A stretch of DNA of 64,000 nucleotides from Uloborus plumipes (taxonomy: Eukaryota > Arthropoda > Arachnida > Araneae > Uloboridae). Position numbers and translations under genes: made by a program. The DNA lies in the NCBI GenBank assembly GCA_038373865.1, contig JAXGGA010003071.1, positions 45,311 through 109,310 of the forward strand. The letters run 5' to 3'. Shown in pieces: positions 44,993 to 56,616 of the stretch; the first letter of the stretch is position 1; the number at the start of each line of letters is the position of its first letter. The notes under the pieces are model-generated. The model was not told where the DNA came from. It made no database searches and saw nothing but the letters and a program-made list of their open reading frames with translations.

Positions 44993-47835
44993 CACTGGCG
45001 CAGCGAGGGGGGGTTGGGGTCTTACCCCCCCAGAAGGTATGATTTTTTTTCTTTTGTAGTTGAACCTAAAAAAAGAAAAGAAGAAAGGACAGATACCGAT
45101 TGTTCAAGGACGGCCGATTATTGCTTCTTATTTTGCACTGCAGTTGGGAAACAACGTTTATGCCCTGGAAAACTAGTGAGACAGCCGTTCAGAGACTGGA
45201 AAGACGCTAAAGCAGATTTCCGAGATCATGAAAACACAAAGTACCTTTCTGAATGTCTTAAAAGAGCGGGTGAATTCTTAGCCACATTCACAGAAAAAGT
45301 TCCTAGCATTGAAAAGGCTTTAGATTAAGGTAATTTAGCTCAAATCAAGAAAAATAACCTATAATATCAACAGCACTTTTTCTTGCCAGAAGAGGATTGG
45401 CATTTATAGGACACGGAGATTCGGGAGCCGTTTTGGAGAATGACATGTCGAAAGAAGAGGGGAAGTTTAAGGCTCTTCTGAGATTTCGGGTCGAATCTGG
45501 AGATATTGTTTCACAGAATCATTTAGAAACAGCCGGGGCTAATGCCACTTACACGAGCTGGCAGATTCAGAATGAAATCATTGCATCATTCAACAAAATT
45601 ATCCTCGGAAAGCTCATTGAGCAAGTAAGAAAGGCTCAGTGGTTTTCTATTCTAGTGGAGGAAACGACTGATGTTAGTACAATTACCCAAATGGCGTTCT
45701 GCGTCAGATTTGTCGAGGAGGGTAATGTTCACGAAGAATTCTTGCAATTTATTCATATAACTGATGTAACTGGAAAGGGACTAGCTGCAATAATAACGAA
45801 AACAATCGAAGAGCTAAATCTGCAGCCTCAACATATTGTTGGTCAAGGTTATGATGGTGCAAGGGCTATGAGCGGGCACATAAAAGGTGTCCAAGCACTC
45901 ATCCAAGAGAAGTATCCGAGGGCTATATATGCGCATTGCAGCTCGCATTGCTTGAATCTTTGCATCTCTGAAGGATGTTATGTTCAAGCAATTAGGAATT
46001 GCATTGATGTTATTGAGAGGGCACAAAATATTTTTAACACTCCGAAGCGCCAAGCAGTGTTAACAGCTGAGATTGCAACGGCATCTGAAGAAACATAAAA
46101 CGAAAAATTAAAGAGAATCTGCCCCACCCGATGGGTTGAGCGCCACTGCGCAGTGACAGCTTTTATTGAGCTTCTTAACCCTCTGCTTTCATCCTTGGAA
46201 GAAATACAAAATCGGGCTGACACAAAAACAGCTACCGAAGCCCAGCTTCTCCAGAGTGCTGTATTAAAGTGCGACTTCTTGGTGAGTCTTTTTGTGGTTG
46301 ATCACGTATTTTCGTTGACCATTCATGCCATTGAGTATATATTTGCAGACACAAAATCTGGACCTTATGACTGCAGTAAAATCTGCTATGATTGTGAAAA
46401 CAAAGCTGGAAGAAATAAGAAGTAACACAGAGCAAACATTTTCTTATATTTTCAAAAAAATAAGTGAGCTTTGTGCTGAATTAGATGTCACCATTTCAAA
46501 GGAAAGGATGGCATGGCGGCAGGCAAAGAGAGATAATGTCCCAGCCAATACGGTTGAAGAATATTTCCGACGATCTTTGTTCATTCCTTTCCTGGAAGAT
46601 ACTATTCAAGCACTATACGAAAAATTTGAAGCTCATGAGAAAATCTTAACACCCTTCCAGATTTTGTTAAAGGAGAATATAGATAAGAGCGAGGAAGACA
46701 TTTCTGGTGTTATGAAACTAGCGGAATTTCATAAGCTTGACTCTCCAAGTTTATTGGGGGAAATTATTCTTTGGCAAGAAATGGTGAAAGAAAAAAAACC
46801 CAAAAAACCCACTTGAAGCTTTGCAACACTGCAACGCTGAGCTCCTACCAACAATAAAGTCTCTCCTCACCATTTTTGTTACAATTCCTGTAACGACATG
46901 CACGCCTGAAAGGTCTTTCTCTTCTTTAAAGTTTTTGAAAACATATTTAAGAAATAAAACTGGTAAAGAGCGTTTAAATGGACTGGCTATGGCTTACATC
47001 CATGACCGAATTCCCATCAGTGAAGATGACGTCCTAAACTAGCTGGCACAAAAGTCACGCAGACTACATATTGCTTTGTAAGTTGTAATCACCATATAAC
47101 AGTAAAGGCTCATTTCTTATCCCGATCCCAAAAGTCCATTGTTAAAGAACTCACGTCTATAGTTTGCTTATGTTTCCTTTTCACTTTAATTTTATTTTTT
47201 ACATTTATACTTCATGCATATTTTTAAATATTGTAACAATTCATCTTTTCATACGTTTATATCTCTCTGATAAATATATATCATTTGAATTTTTATTGCC
47301 CTGAATATCATAATTTGTTTATATTTCTCGTTTTCGAAGCCATAATGGTTTTGTTGTTCCTTTGTTTTACATTCGTTTGAATTCTGTAGAATGCAGTGAA
47401 ATGAATTCGCTGTGTATTGCTCTAACATAGTTGTAAAATATAAATGTTTGTGTGCAAATAAACAGGAGTTCAATATTTTTACTCAGTCGTTTGTATTTAT
47501 TACTTTTTGTCGCTTATGAGGCAAATAATCAACTGTAACATGATTTCCATATTATCCTTTAAAATGATTTTATTTCTAAAATTATGCTAACATGCCAAAA
47601 AAAAAAAAAAAACGCTGCCTAGTAATGCAGAAACATCTGATTCTGATGTATACGACAGTTACAAGCCTTGAATATTGAAATGAATTTGTACTTTTACATA
47701 GCTATATGTAAATATTACTTTTGAATACGAAAACTAACCGCTACGGTGCGGCGTTGATATATATACTATACACATAAGGATGGTTATGATGAAAAAAATA
47801 CCCCCTCCCAGGAGGAAATCCTGGCTGCGCTAGTG
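44993..47835 (+). mobile_element. ZMYM1-like hAT element, near full length but inactive
   Basis: The ends CACTGGCGCAGCGAGG and (reverse strand) CACTAGCGCAGCCAGG are flanked by GGTCAACA and GGTCAGCA (44985-44992 and 47836-47843), an 8-bp duplication with one mismatch. G-runs follow the ends. The body holds a transposase pseudogene covering most of the protein. About 0.75 kb after the transposase is noncoding. Confidence 0.93.
45014..47042 (+). pseudogene. ZMYM1-like (DUF4371) hAT transposase pseudogene
   Basis: Pieces in order: a TTF-type zinc-finger-like part (45014-45328; DYCFLFC, then PFRDWKDAKADFRDHE); the DUF4371/RNase H-like core (about 45388-46320) with ILVEETTDVS, GQGYDGARAMSG, the HCSSHCLNL motif and RWVERH; a helical part (46325-46816); and the dimerisation end (46821-47042) with TPERSFSSLKFLKTYLR. 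hAT transposases cut and paste the element in the nucleus. Damage seen: a frameshift between 45328 and 45388, one in-frame TAA at 46096-46098, a frameshift near 46322 and another in the A/C-rich run near 46800. Divergence is otherwise modest, so this copy died fairly recently. Confidence 0.92.
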
Positions 47836-47843
47836 GGTCAGCA

Positions 47844-49189
47844 GAAAAAATATGGCCACTTACATGTAAAAAGCAGTATTTTTTAAAGCCGGGGAAGGGA
47901 AGGATTAACCCCCTTAAATGATGTGCCTACCCCACTATAGGGACCTTATGATAAAAGTGTCCAGGTTTGACTCACATAAATTATGGTAACCACAATTCTA
48001 TCTGTATAGACCCATAGATAGCTATATTTACCTTTTAGAAAAATACAGAATTATAGATTTGCAGAGTTGCTTCCACTAAAAAGCAAGCGAGGTTTCTAGT
48101 TTAAATCTCAAGCTCTAGTATTGCGAAACAATGAGTGCAACTAGAGTTCAATGTCTGAAACGAACTAAAACTAACAAAAACCTCTCTTCATGGGAAAGTG
48201 GAAATCGCGCTGAAGCCAAGCTATATAATTTAAAACAAAAAATAGCTAATGCTTTGTTTGTCGACCGGTTCGAGAACGGACAGTAGAAATCAACATTTAA
48301 GAAGAAGAAGGTGGGGATATTTGCAGGAAATGAAGAGCAAAAAAGATGCAATTTTCTTGACTGCGATTTCCTTCGTGATCATGAATTCAGAGAACTAATT
48401 TATTTTGGAAAATGCAGCTTCCCATGTCTTTTTTTTTTTTTTGAGTAAACTGCAGTTCAATTTGCGGTTTCTGTAAGATCAAGATTTTTTCGGAGAATTT
48501 ATTTTATCCTTTCTTGGTAATTTATATTTGCAGGAAAAAATAGAGATTATATATGAGATGTGAGCCCATTAAGGTAAGGAAATGTAAGGCTAAACTTTGC
48601 ATACTACGTAACAGTTTCGCTCTCTGCTTTTATTTTACGGGTCTCCTAACGTTTTAAATAAGGTCAATATATTAGGAGAGTTGTCTCAGAGGCGTAAATG
48701 GCACCCTATAGGAACCCCTGTGGGGCAGGGATTTTGAAGGTGCACTTTCCAAAAAAAGCGTAGATCTGAGTAACAATTTTTTCCCTTGCTTTTTAAGTGT
48801 AATCCCCACTAGCACTTCACATGATGCTTGATTTTAGACACATAGTTATGGATTTTTTAAAAATAATTTTACCAATAAAATATATTTTAATGAAAGTTTG
48901 CCCAAATTGATCATATTGAAAGTGTTGTGATACAGAATGTATGGGAATAAAAGCATTTAAAAGATTATTCCCTACTAGAGGGCATGATCTTCGTCTTCAT
49001 CGATGCTCTCTCAATTCATACATACCTTACTTTAGGAAGCAGAAGACCGGGTTTGAGAAAAAAAAAAGGTTGTTCTTTTTAAATAAGTGAAGTCTATTTC
49101 TACCAATGAATGGGTCTGAACTTAACAGCAGTCTATTGAATACTTTACTGTTGCACATCACGCTTAATAATTTACATGAGAAGATTTAT
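47844..49189. other. Unassigned segment
   Basis: At about 48689 CAGAGGCGTAAATGGCACC resembles a hAT left end but no partner was found. The ORF at 48148-48351 (-) has no recognised motif. Confidence 0.45.
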
Positions 49190-49193
49190 CTAT

Positions 49194-50135
49194 GGGCGAT
49201 TCTCTGTAAACTGGTAATTGGCTGTCTGGACTGAGTATTTCAAAAATAATAATGTGTAATAAAGTAATTATCGCTCTTAATACAAGTAAAGCATTAATAC
49301 TTTGTGGCCCAATTGTATTTGGAATGATAACAATTTAATTTTTTTTTTCTAGAAATTATCTAAGCGCCAAAAACACATTCCCCTGACTGTCCCAATCCCA
49401 TAGTCCAACTGTTAAAGATAGTATTTCAAAAAACCTATTAACACTACATAAATTTGGCAATTAATATCTAAAAATAGAATAGTGAAGCTGTATTTTTCTT
49501 ATGAAATAAGGTATAATTACGTATTTCTAAAACTTAAAATTGTCATGTAAATTTTGTCCGGAGTTTTTTCAAACAGTACCCTGCAACAAATTCAAAGCTG
49601 TAATACGAAAAATCTATAACTTTTGCAAATTCTTTTTGGCATGAAGTTTAAAGTAATTAGTATGAATCTGCCGAAATCGCCGAGAACGGTGTTGAAACGC
49701 TACTTTGCTTAGTTTGAGAGCCACATTTGTGATGAAAGTATGCATAAGGGTCGTTGCGAAAACAGTCCTCTGGGAAGTGATTTTATTAATGTCAATTAAT
49801 TTAATTATAAAACATATTAGTTATTATGTCCACGATTTGTGCCTAAATTAAAAGGTAGTCTCGGAACGAATTATGTTTCAATAGTTTTGCAGATATTACG
49901 CAACAAAGAGCAAAAACACAGTCACCTGGCACAGTCCCCTGCCTAGTTATACTAGGCGGGGGACTTACCCCCTATCATGATTTATCAGAAAAAGACAAAC
50001 TTCAATTGGCCCTCTTTCAAACCAAAGTAATAGATTCATTTTCTGAGCAATAGTATAATAATTATACGAACATTTCAAAAAACCGTGCCCGGACAGATTT
50101 CGTGTGAAAAATGACGAGTTTACAGAGAATCGCCC
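49194..50135 (-). mobile_element. GGGCGATTCTCTG family, copy 3, inverted (4-bp duplication CTAT)
   Basis: The ends GGGCGATTCTCTGTAAACTG and (reverse strand) GGGCGATTCTCTGTAAACTC are flanked by CTAT (49190-49193 and 50136-50139). The 942-bp body is the reverse complement of copies 1 and 2, with the same TGTCCGG motifs and GTCCCCCGCCTAGTATAAC block. Confidence 0.92.
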
Positions 50136-50139
50136 CTAT

Positions 50140-53100
50140 GCCACCTAAAATGTTTATTTCGAGCTTCGGCTGCTTCATCTTATATCTGTCCAGCAATTGG
50201 CAGTACAAAATGAGACATAACAGCACCGTGTATTAAAATTTTGTGAACAGTGGGTGGCATTGAATATAACCTATGTAGCTGTAAATAAAGTTTAGCAGTT
50301 TCTCATGAGAGAACTGCAAACTCTTCCGCATCAATCATGTGCCCACCGGGATTTCTCATAAGGTTGACTGGGGTTTCTATCTCAGCATGAAGCTGGTGGC
50401 GACAGTCTTCGACTCTGATCCTATTGATAATCGCACTTTCTTTTTGGCAGTTGGAGGATAGAAACTCGTTCTGAGTGGAAATTATAATTATGAATAATAA
50501 AGTAGAGCAAACGCCTAAAAAGCATAATAAAGAAATAAAATTGGAAATTCCTATACTAAAATTAATTATAAGTATTTTAATTGTTAACAACTAGAAACTG
50601 GCAACAAATAAACATTTCAAATCATTGTTTTCTTTCCTCGTCGGCCAATAATGACATCGGTTTCCGATCCTGTAGATTTAAGCTTTAGCCGCATTTGCTA
50701 AAAAACGTTATAATTCGAGTTCTATTTTACGTGGAAGTTCCAAACACATCAGATTTTTTTTCTTTCTTTTGGTACTATTGTTTCAAATTTTCCACTGTAT
50801 TTTCACTTAAAAAATCACGAGAAACATCTTAAAGGCTTTCAATTAATATCTTTGTTAATAAGTATCATCAGAAAACGTGACCTAACTAAGAACACTCTCG
50901 ATCACTTCACCTTTCAAGCAAAAAAAATTTCAAAATCTGTCTATCTGTTTAATCTATACGGTGCCACAGACGCATACACAAATCGACAGATACACAGACA
51001 CGTCAAACTTAAAACTACCTTCCTTGTTGCACCAGGGGCTTAAAACTGAAAGAATTAATTTGAAGTACGTATCTCACTGCTGGTGTATACATGTATGAGT
51101 TAATGTTCAACGTGAGAGTTAATTGCGGCAAAAAAATGTAACTTTTCGGTGCAACCCAATCTTTTGTCGAATGTCTTGACATCCATAAAGCTCACATCTT
51201 TTTGGATTAAAAAAGAGGTTCTTCGTAGCTTCGAGACATACGCCTGCCATGTTTAAAAAATTCAGGCTTTTATAACGTTGATGATGTTATTTTTTACTAT
51301 TTTAGGCAAAGTATTAAAACGCATATCATTAACAAACTCTTTGAAAGAAAATGGAACTACTAGTTTTCAATTTGCATTTATTTACATACTTAATAAATAA
51401 ATGCGGTAGAAACAATTAACATGTGTAACACGTCATTACGAACAGGGGTTCTTTCCACTGGCGAAAATATAAGCTTTTATTTTGCAGGGGCCCCATATAA
51501 TCAAGCTTTTCCATCCCCTCCCCCCCCCCAACTTTTTTTTTAATAATTACTGTTAAACTGAAAGAAATTTTCAAAATTGAAGTAAATTAGTGTAATTTTT
51601 GGCATAAATGGGGAAATAAGGAAGTTTTAGGGTTCCTCTTAATTTTTTTTCAAAATTGAAGTTATTTCAGGCTATTTTTGGTGACATTGAGAAGATTCGA
51701 GGAATTTCTCTAGAAATATTTCGACATTAAAGCATAACTCAGGATATGTGTTGTTATGATTGAGTAAAAGAGGAGGAGAGGAGGTTAACTCCTAATTTTT
51801 TTAAAAAGTGAAGTCCATTTTAAGTAATTATTGGAAATCAAAAGTTCAGATCCTGCCCTAAATGGTTTTCGAAAAAAAGAAGCGCAATTTCTGGTTCTCT
51901 TTTGAGACGTTAAGTGACAAGAGGTGGTTATGAATCTCTATCAAAAAATTTTCAAAATTAAACTCCTAAAAGTGCAATTTTATACCATCTTTGATAGTAA
52001 CGTTAGCAAGGACTAGTCTGGAAATGTTCCGAAATTAATGTTTTAAAAACTTTTTTATTTAATTTATCTATAACATCGTCAAGAGAAGAGGTAGGATTAG
52101 GGAGCTTCCCCCCGAAATTTGGCGACATTGAAGATTCAATAATGCAATTTTAAGCTGAAAGTTGAAAGGATAAGAAGAGAAGGTGCATATTTTTTGAAAC
52201 TGAAGGTTTAAAAATATACCTTAGCATGGATGCCCATCACCCCTAAGAACACAGGCTCACCATTCTCCAAGATTCCATAGAAGATTCCTTCTAAAAACGA
52301 CAGCCAGACTTTAAAAGAAAAAAATTAAAACTTTAAAAAAAAAAAAAACAATCCTTAAAATAACTCAATTGGTGCCGTTTGTTGCGACATGGATCCTTGC
52401 GATGGGCGGTCGTCATCACACGAGTTTGGGACATAATTAAAGGTATAGAGATCTATCCCTGATGTTTTATTCATGGTAGAGGCTGTGATAATTCCGCAAG
52501 GTCTCTTTCTGAAACCAATTTTTAGAGCTAAATGACTAATAGAAAAAGGGTCATTTCCAATGCGAAATGAGACAAAATCAGTCAGCAGGCATCGCCAAGC
52601 TGAACGCGCCGTACGTTTCAAATGATCTTCTGACGCCTTATGCAAGTAGTCGATTCGACTCGTAGTTTACAAACACCGTATCAGTGATGTTTAATATTCG
52701 AGCACAATATAATGTTTAGAAAAATATCTAAGCTTCGCGTATAATTTTGTTTTTTAAAAAAAAAAAAGCGAAAAAAAAAGAGCGTGAACAACTTGTGTTT
52801 TATCAATAACAGAAAACACAATTATTAAAACATACTTTTTTAGGTGTTTTCTTAAAAAAATGGCGTTACTGAAGGAAAAAAAAATCTTTACATAAAAGTA
52901 TTACAAATCAATGTATACCAATAGTATATTAATTTAAAATGATCTGAACTTAAAAACATGTGTGAAACTGTTAATAGTAAGTAGCAAATTACCATTTAAT
53001 GTAAAATGATCAAGAGAGCTGTCATTACATTAGAACAAATTAATTTAACACGGAATAGGTGTACAAATTGAAAAAAAAAATTTGAGAAACTGAAAATATT

Positions 53101-53365
53101 TTGTAAAATATAATGAGGTAATACCTTATTTTTAAGTAATTTTTCCACAGTAAATTATAGTATCACATTTAGATAATTTTTCATACATTCAATCGGCAGT
53201 TCGATAAGCAAACTGCGCAAAAAAAAAACACACTCAAAAAAAAAAAAAAAAAAAAGAAAAAAATCTAAAGCTATTTAGAATCAATGAGGCTAGCTCAAAT
53301 AAACAGCTTAAGACTGAGTATTTTACTAGTTGTTATTGCATTGATCAATAATATTTATTTTTTAT
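50140..53365. other. Unassigned 3.2-kb segment with a few unrecognised ORFs
   Basis: ORFs at 50303-50590 (-, 95 codons) and 52355-52645 (-, 96 codons) are less biased than most random frames here but carry no domain I can name. A C-run lies near 51525, and several A-runs near 52335 and 53235. No paired repeat ends or RNA genes were found. Confidence 0.4.
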
Positions 53366-53477
53366 TTATCCGGGATCAAAATATGCATGATACGATTTGA
53401 TACGATTGTAATGTGCTGTATTAAGCGGATAGAATATACTTTTATAAACCGATATTTCTAATAAGTGGCTCCGACTG
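53366..53477. mobile_element. Tigger-like right terminus fragment
   Basis: The reverse complement of the end begins CAGTCGGAGCCACTTATTAG, next to TA at 53478-53479, in the style of Tigger ends, with a second TTAAGCGGATAGAATA phrase nearby. The left end was not found. Confidence 0.45.
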
Positions 53478-53479
53478 TA

Positions 53480-53954
53480 CACTACCGCACAATATAAGAA
53501 CATGCAAACATGCCTTATACGAGTATTTTTTATGACGATAAACACAAAGCGCAGTCGAATCACCCACAACAACTTTGAAAATACTAAAATGCATTGAGCA
53601 CTAGAGAACATCCTACTAACATGTGATTTCAACGGAAGGACAAAACCTATTGTGAAGAGTAAGAAGATTTGTCTTGGCCTCTCTTTGCTTATAACCTTAT
53701 AGACATGCTGAAATAGCATACACGGTGCCTCATTCGAAAGAAAAGTGCTAGTGTATGCACTAACATCCAAGTGTAAAAGATTAAGCTTTTGAATAGCTTG
53801 TTTAGACACAACAAGGCAATAATTTTTCCTGTATGGATAGTCAGCGAGACGGATTGCTTGTCTCATTGAGCACTATAATTTCTTCGCCAGAGGTCGTTTT
53901 AATGAAGAGTTTAATTTTGTTTTTTTGTTTGGATTTGAAATTTATTTTTTTTTT
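53480..53954. other. Unassigned segment under a 166-codon minus-strand ORF
   Basis: The ORF at 53366-53866 (-) is the longest uninterrupted non-transposon frame in this part. It has no recognised domain, and its C-terminal part reads through the Tigger-like terminus, so I treat it as chance. Confidence 0.35.
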
Positions 53955-54052
53955 CTGTTCGCGGCTTTTTTGGTCGGTAGAGCTCGGCGCCTTTTAGGCT
54001 CTGTCGCCGCCATGCGCCGCACGGCTTTGCACATTGGCACGGCGCGGCCCTG
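53955..54052. mobile_element. GC-rich hAT-like right terminus
   Basis: The reverse complement of the end begins CAGGGCCGCGCCGTGCCAAT and is GC-rich with several GGCGC blocks, unlike its AT-rich surroundings. CAGGGCCG is a common hAT start. No left end is visible. Confidence 0.5.
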
Positions 54053-54277
54053 ATCAGCTGTGGCTGACATATCACAGATTTCAATGAAAATTTGTATTTA
54101 GGTAAAACACGTCTTTTTATGAGTGAATGCAAAATATGAAAGTTAAAAAAGATATTTTTTGTTTTGTTAATAGGCATCAAAAGTTTATGCTTTCGGTAAT
54201 TCTATATCTTATGAGTTCATAACAGCCACTTTGTGTCTCAATTACTCCACAAGTTATAAACATAAAGTCAAAAAATA

Positions 54278-54834
54278 CAGTGAACTCTCACTTATGCGCA
54301 GGCCCAAGGGACCAACAGAAAAAGGCGTATAAGTGAGAGAGATGCATAAGTGAGCAAGTCTATTTAAAAGTCTAAATTGCATAATAAGTTCTAACGAGAG
54401 CATGAATAAGAATGTTTCTGTAGAAAATAGTCATATTACTACGGTTTGGCAAACTACTGTAACCTAACTATAATGATAAGGAGAAAACAAGAATTGTAGC
54501 AAACTTAATCACAAACTGGTTAGTTTAAAACGATCCATAATAGATAATTGTCCCTCTCCGAACTCTAGTTCACGTGGAAAAAATGCTTTCCGTGAGCAAT
54601 AAAGCGAAAGATTAAAATTGAAGAAACATGCTCATTTTTTAGGAAAATAAATTAAATGGTTTACATTTTACGAAAAATAAACGGGCGCATAAGTGAAATA
54701 TTTATTTTTAGAGCGCCTCATAAACAAATGAAATTATCATTATTTTACTATGGAATTTGACGGGACCACTAAAAATCGTCGCATAAGTGAAAAAAGGCGC
54801 AGAAATGAGGCGGCGTATAAGTGAGAGTTCACTG
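54278..54834. mobile_element. Tigger/pogo-like MITE with CAGTGAACTCTCACTTAT ends
   Basis: The ends CAGTGAACTCTCACTTATGC and (reverse strand) CAGTGAACTCTCACTTATAC are flanked by TA (54276-54277 and 54835-54836). The phrase GCATAAGTGA or its variant recurs at least six times inside on both strands. The 557-bp body encodes nothing. Confidence 0.88.
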
Positions 54835-54836
54835 TA

Positions 54837-55672
54837 TATCTTATCTTATTCTCTAGAAAAATGTCCATTAGAAAAAATCAAAGGGAAATTTAATCAGAGC
54901 TTCTGTTACATCTGAGACACTAGCAAAACTTGAGATTTTATCAATTTACGTCAGATTTTAAAGTCTTTTTCTAGCACTTTTAATGAAGAAACAGTAAAAA
55001 GAACAATAAATAATGAGAACACTTTTATAAATAGCCCCCTGGTATAATTTGGTTATTGATTTTTTGATCTGTGATTAAGAAATCATATTTTTAAAAAGTA
55101 AAAATTTTGAGACAAATCATTTTTTGAACTAATTGAGGTGCTGATTTGAACAAAAGAGAACACTCCTATATTATTCTTTTTTTTTTTTCATAATAGATGC
55201 AAGTGTCTTTAACGAGATGCAAAATTTTTATTAGTGCCTTTCAGCTTATTTTTGTCACTAGAAAATTTTTAATTTAAATTAAATTCCACAAATACAGGCC
55301 AGATGTTTTAAAGTTCACAGATGGCAGCACGGGTTAATTATTTGTTTTATGTTCTAACTATTTGGGTCAAACGTGTGTTTATGAACTACTGAAGTGTTTT
55401 TTACTAACCATTAGTTGTAAAGAAATTCCAACTCTCCATTCCTATATTTTTGTGTTGAACAATGAACATGTCTGATTGTACCAAGTGAAAGGTGAAAGGT
55501 GAACTCTGCTTCTTCTTCAAGCTGTGATGTAGGAAAACATCTGTAGGATATTTGCCACAAAACTTATTATGTAACCACAATAGGCCTAAAAGAGTTTAGT
55601 GATGAAGACAGAGAACTATTGCATTAGCGATTATGTTTCAAAATTGAAAAAAAAAAATTCACCATCACCAGG
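54837..55672. other. Unassigned AT-rich segment
   Basis: Nothing recognisable is seen; decayed parts of the pseudogene that follows may reach back to about 55620. Confidence 0.45.
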
Positions 55673-56615
55673 TTGGCAAAATACATATTTGGCAAAATAC
55701 ACCCATTTTTTTTGGAAAATCATGTTGTGATCCTTTTAAAGACACAAAAAGACAGTGAAAAATCCATTAGAATAATACCAGTAGATATTGCTAAAAAATC
55801 ATTTGGATTGCTATTGCCCGGCAAAAAAATCCGCCATACATGCGAAACTGTTGTAAAGAAGTTGCACGAGAAAAAAACGAAACGGAGTCTGATTATGAAA
55901 AATAAACTCAAGAACATTTCAAGAAACTCAATTGCAGCTTGCAAGAAATAGAAAACTAACAAGTCAAAAAGGTCAGCGAACTTAGCAATAATCAAAGGAA
56001 ACATTATGGAAAAAGAAAGTTAGAAAAATTGTCTCGATCACAAAACAAAATTTAACCACTGCTTTACATGTAAATCCAACTGAAATTGAAAACAATCATC
56101 AGTGTTTAGACTTTCAGAATGAAAACTTACAAACTTTAGTAGAAGAACTGAAGATAAAATTTTCAGATACGACATCCCATCTAGAGAAAGTCCAAATTTT
56201 AACTCTAGCTCCAAAAAGTTGAAGTCTTGAAGAAACAAGAACAGAATTTTCCACTGCAATGTATTTAGTGAGGAAAGCAAGACATGTCAAAAAAGTATTT
56301 GGTGTTCTTGGAAAGCTTGCAGCAAGACAAAGAACAAAACTCAATCAGAATGGCATTTTAGCTGTTCGGGCGTTCTACGAGTCAGATGACATTAGTCGAG
56401 TATGTCCCGAAAAGAAAGATTTTGTTAACATACGCACAGATGAAGGTAAAGTCCAGAAACAAAAAAAAATTGATTCTTGCAACTTAAAAGAAGTACAGCA
56501 GTTTAAAGAACAGCATACAAACCTCAAAATTGGATTTAGTAAGTTTGCGGAGCTGAGACCAAAGCACTGCATACTGGCAGGAAGTAGTGGTACACACTCT
56601 GTGTGTGTATGGTGA
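55673..56615 (+). pseudogene. Pseudogene of an uncharacterised repetitive invertebrate protein family
   Basis: The best preserved part is 56259-56615, with the blocks YLVRKARHVKK, ISRVCPEKKDFV, KIGFSKFAELRPKHCILAGS and SGTHSVCV. I recall these from a multi-copy family of uncharacterised proteins in arthropods and cnidarians, possibly transposon-derived; the function is not known to me. The same frame extends upstream through a TGA at 56220-56222 (probably once TGG) to about 56100. The segment 55673-55951, in another frame, is basic and Lys-rich and may be the N-terminal part. The frame ends abruptly at the junction with Gypsy gag. Confidence 0.6.
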
Positions 56616-56616
56616 A

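Noticed and set aside
45814..46435. Several minus-strand ORFs in the ZMYM1-like region
   Set aside because: They are antisense shadows of the recognisable hAT transposase.
52355..52645. 96-codon minus-strand ORF
   Set aside because: The composition is less biased than noise, but there is no domain, no splice context and no neighbouring exon to support it.
53366..53866. 166-codon minus-strand ORF
   Set aside because: No recognised domain; its end translates a Tigger-like terminus, so it is probably chance in AT-rich DNA.
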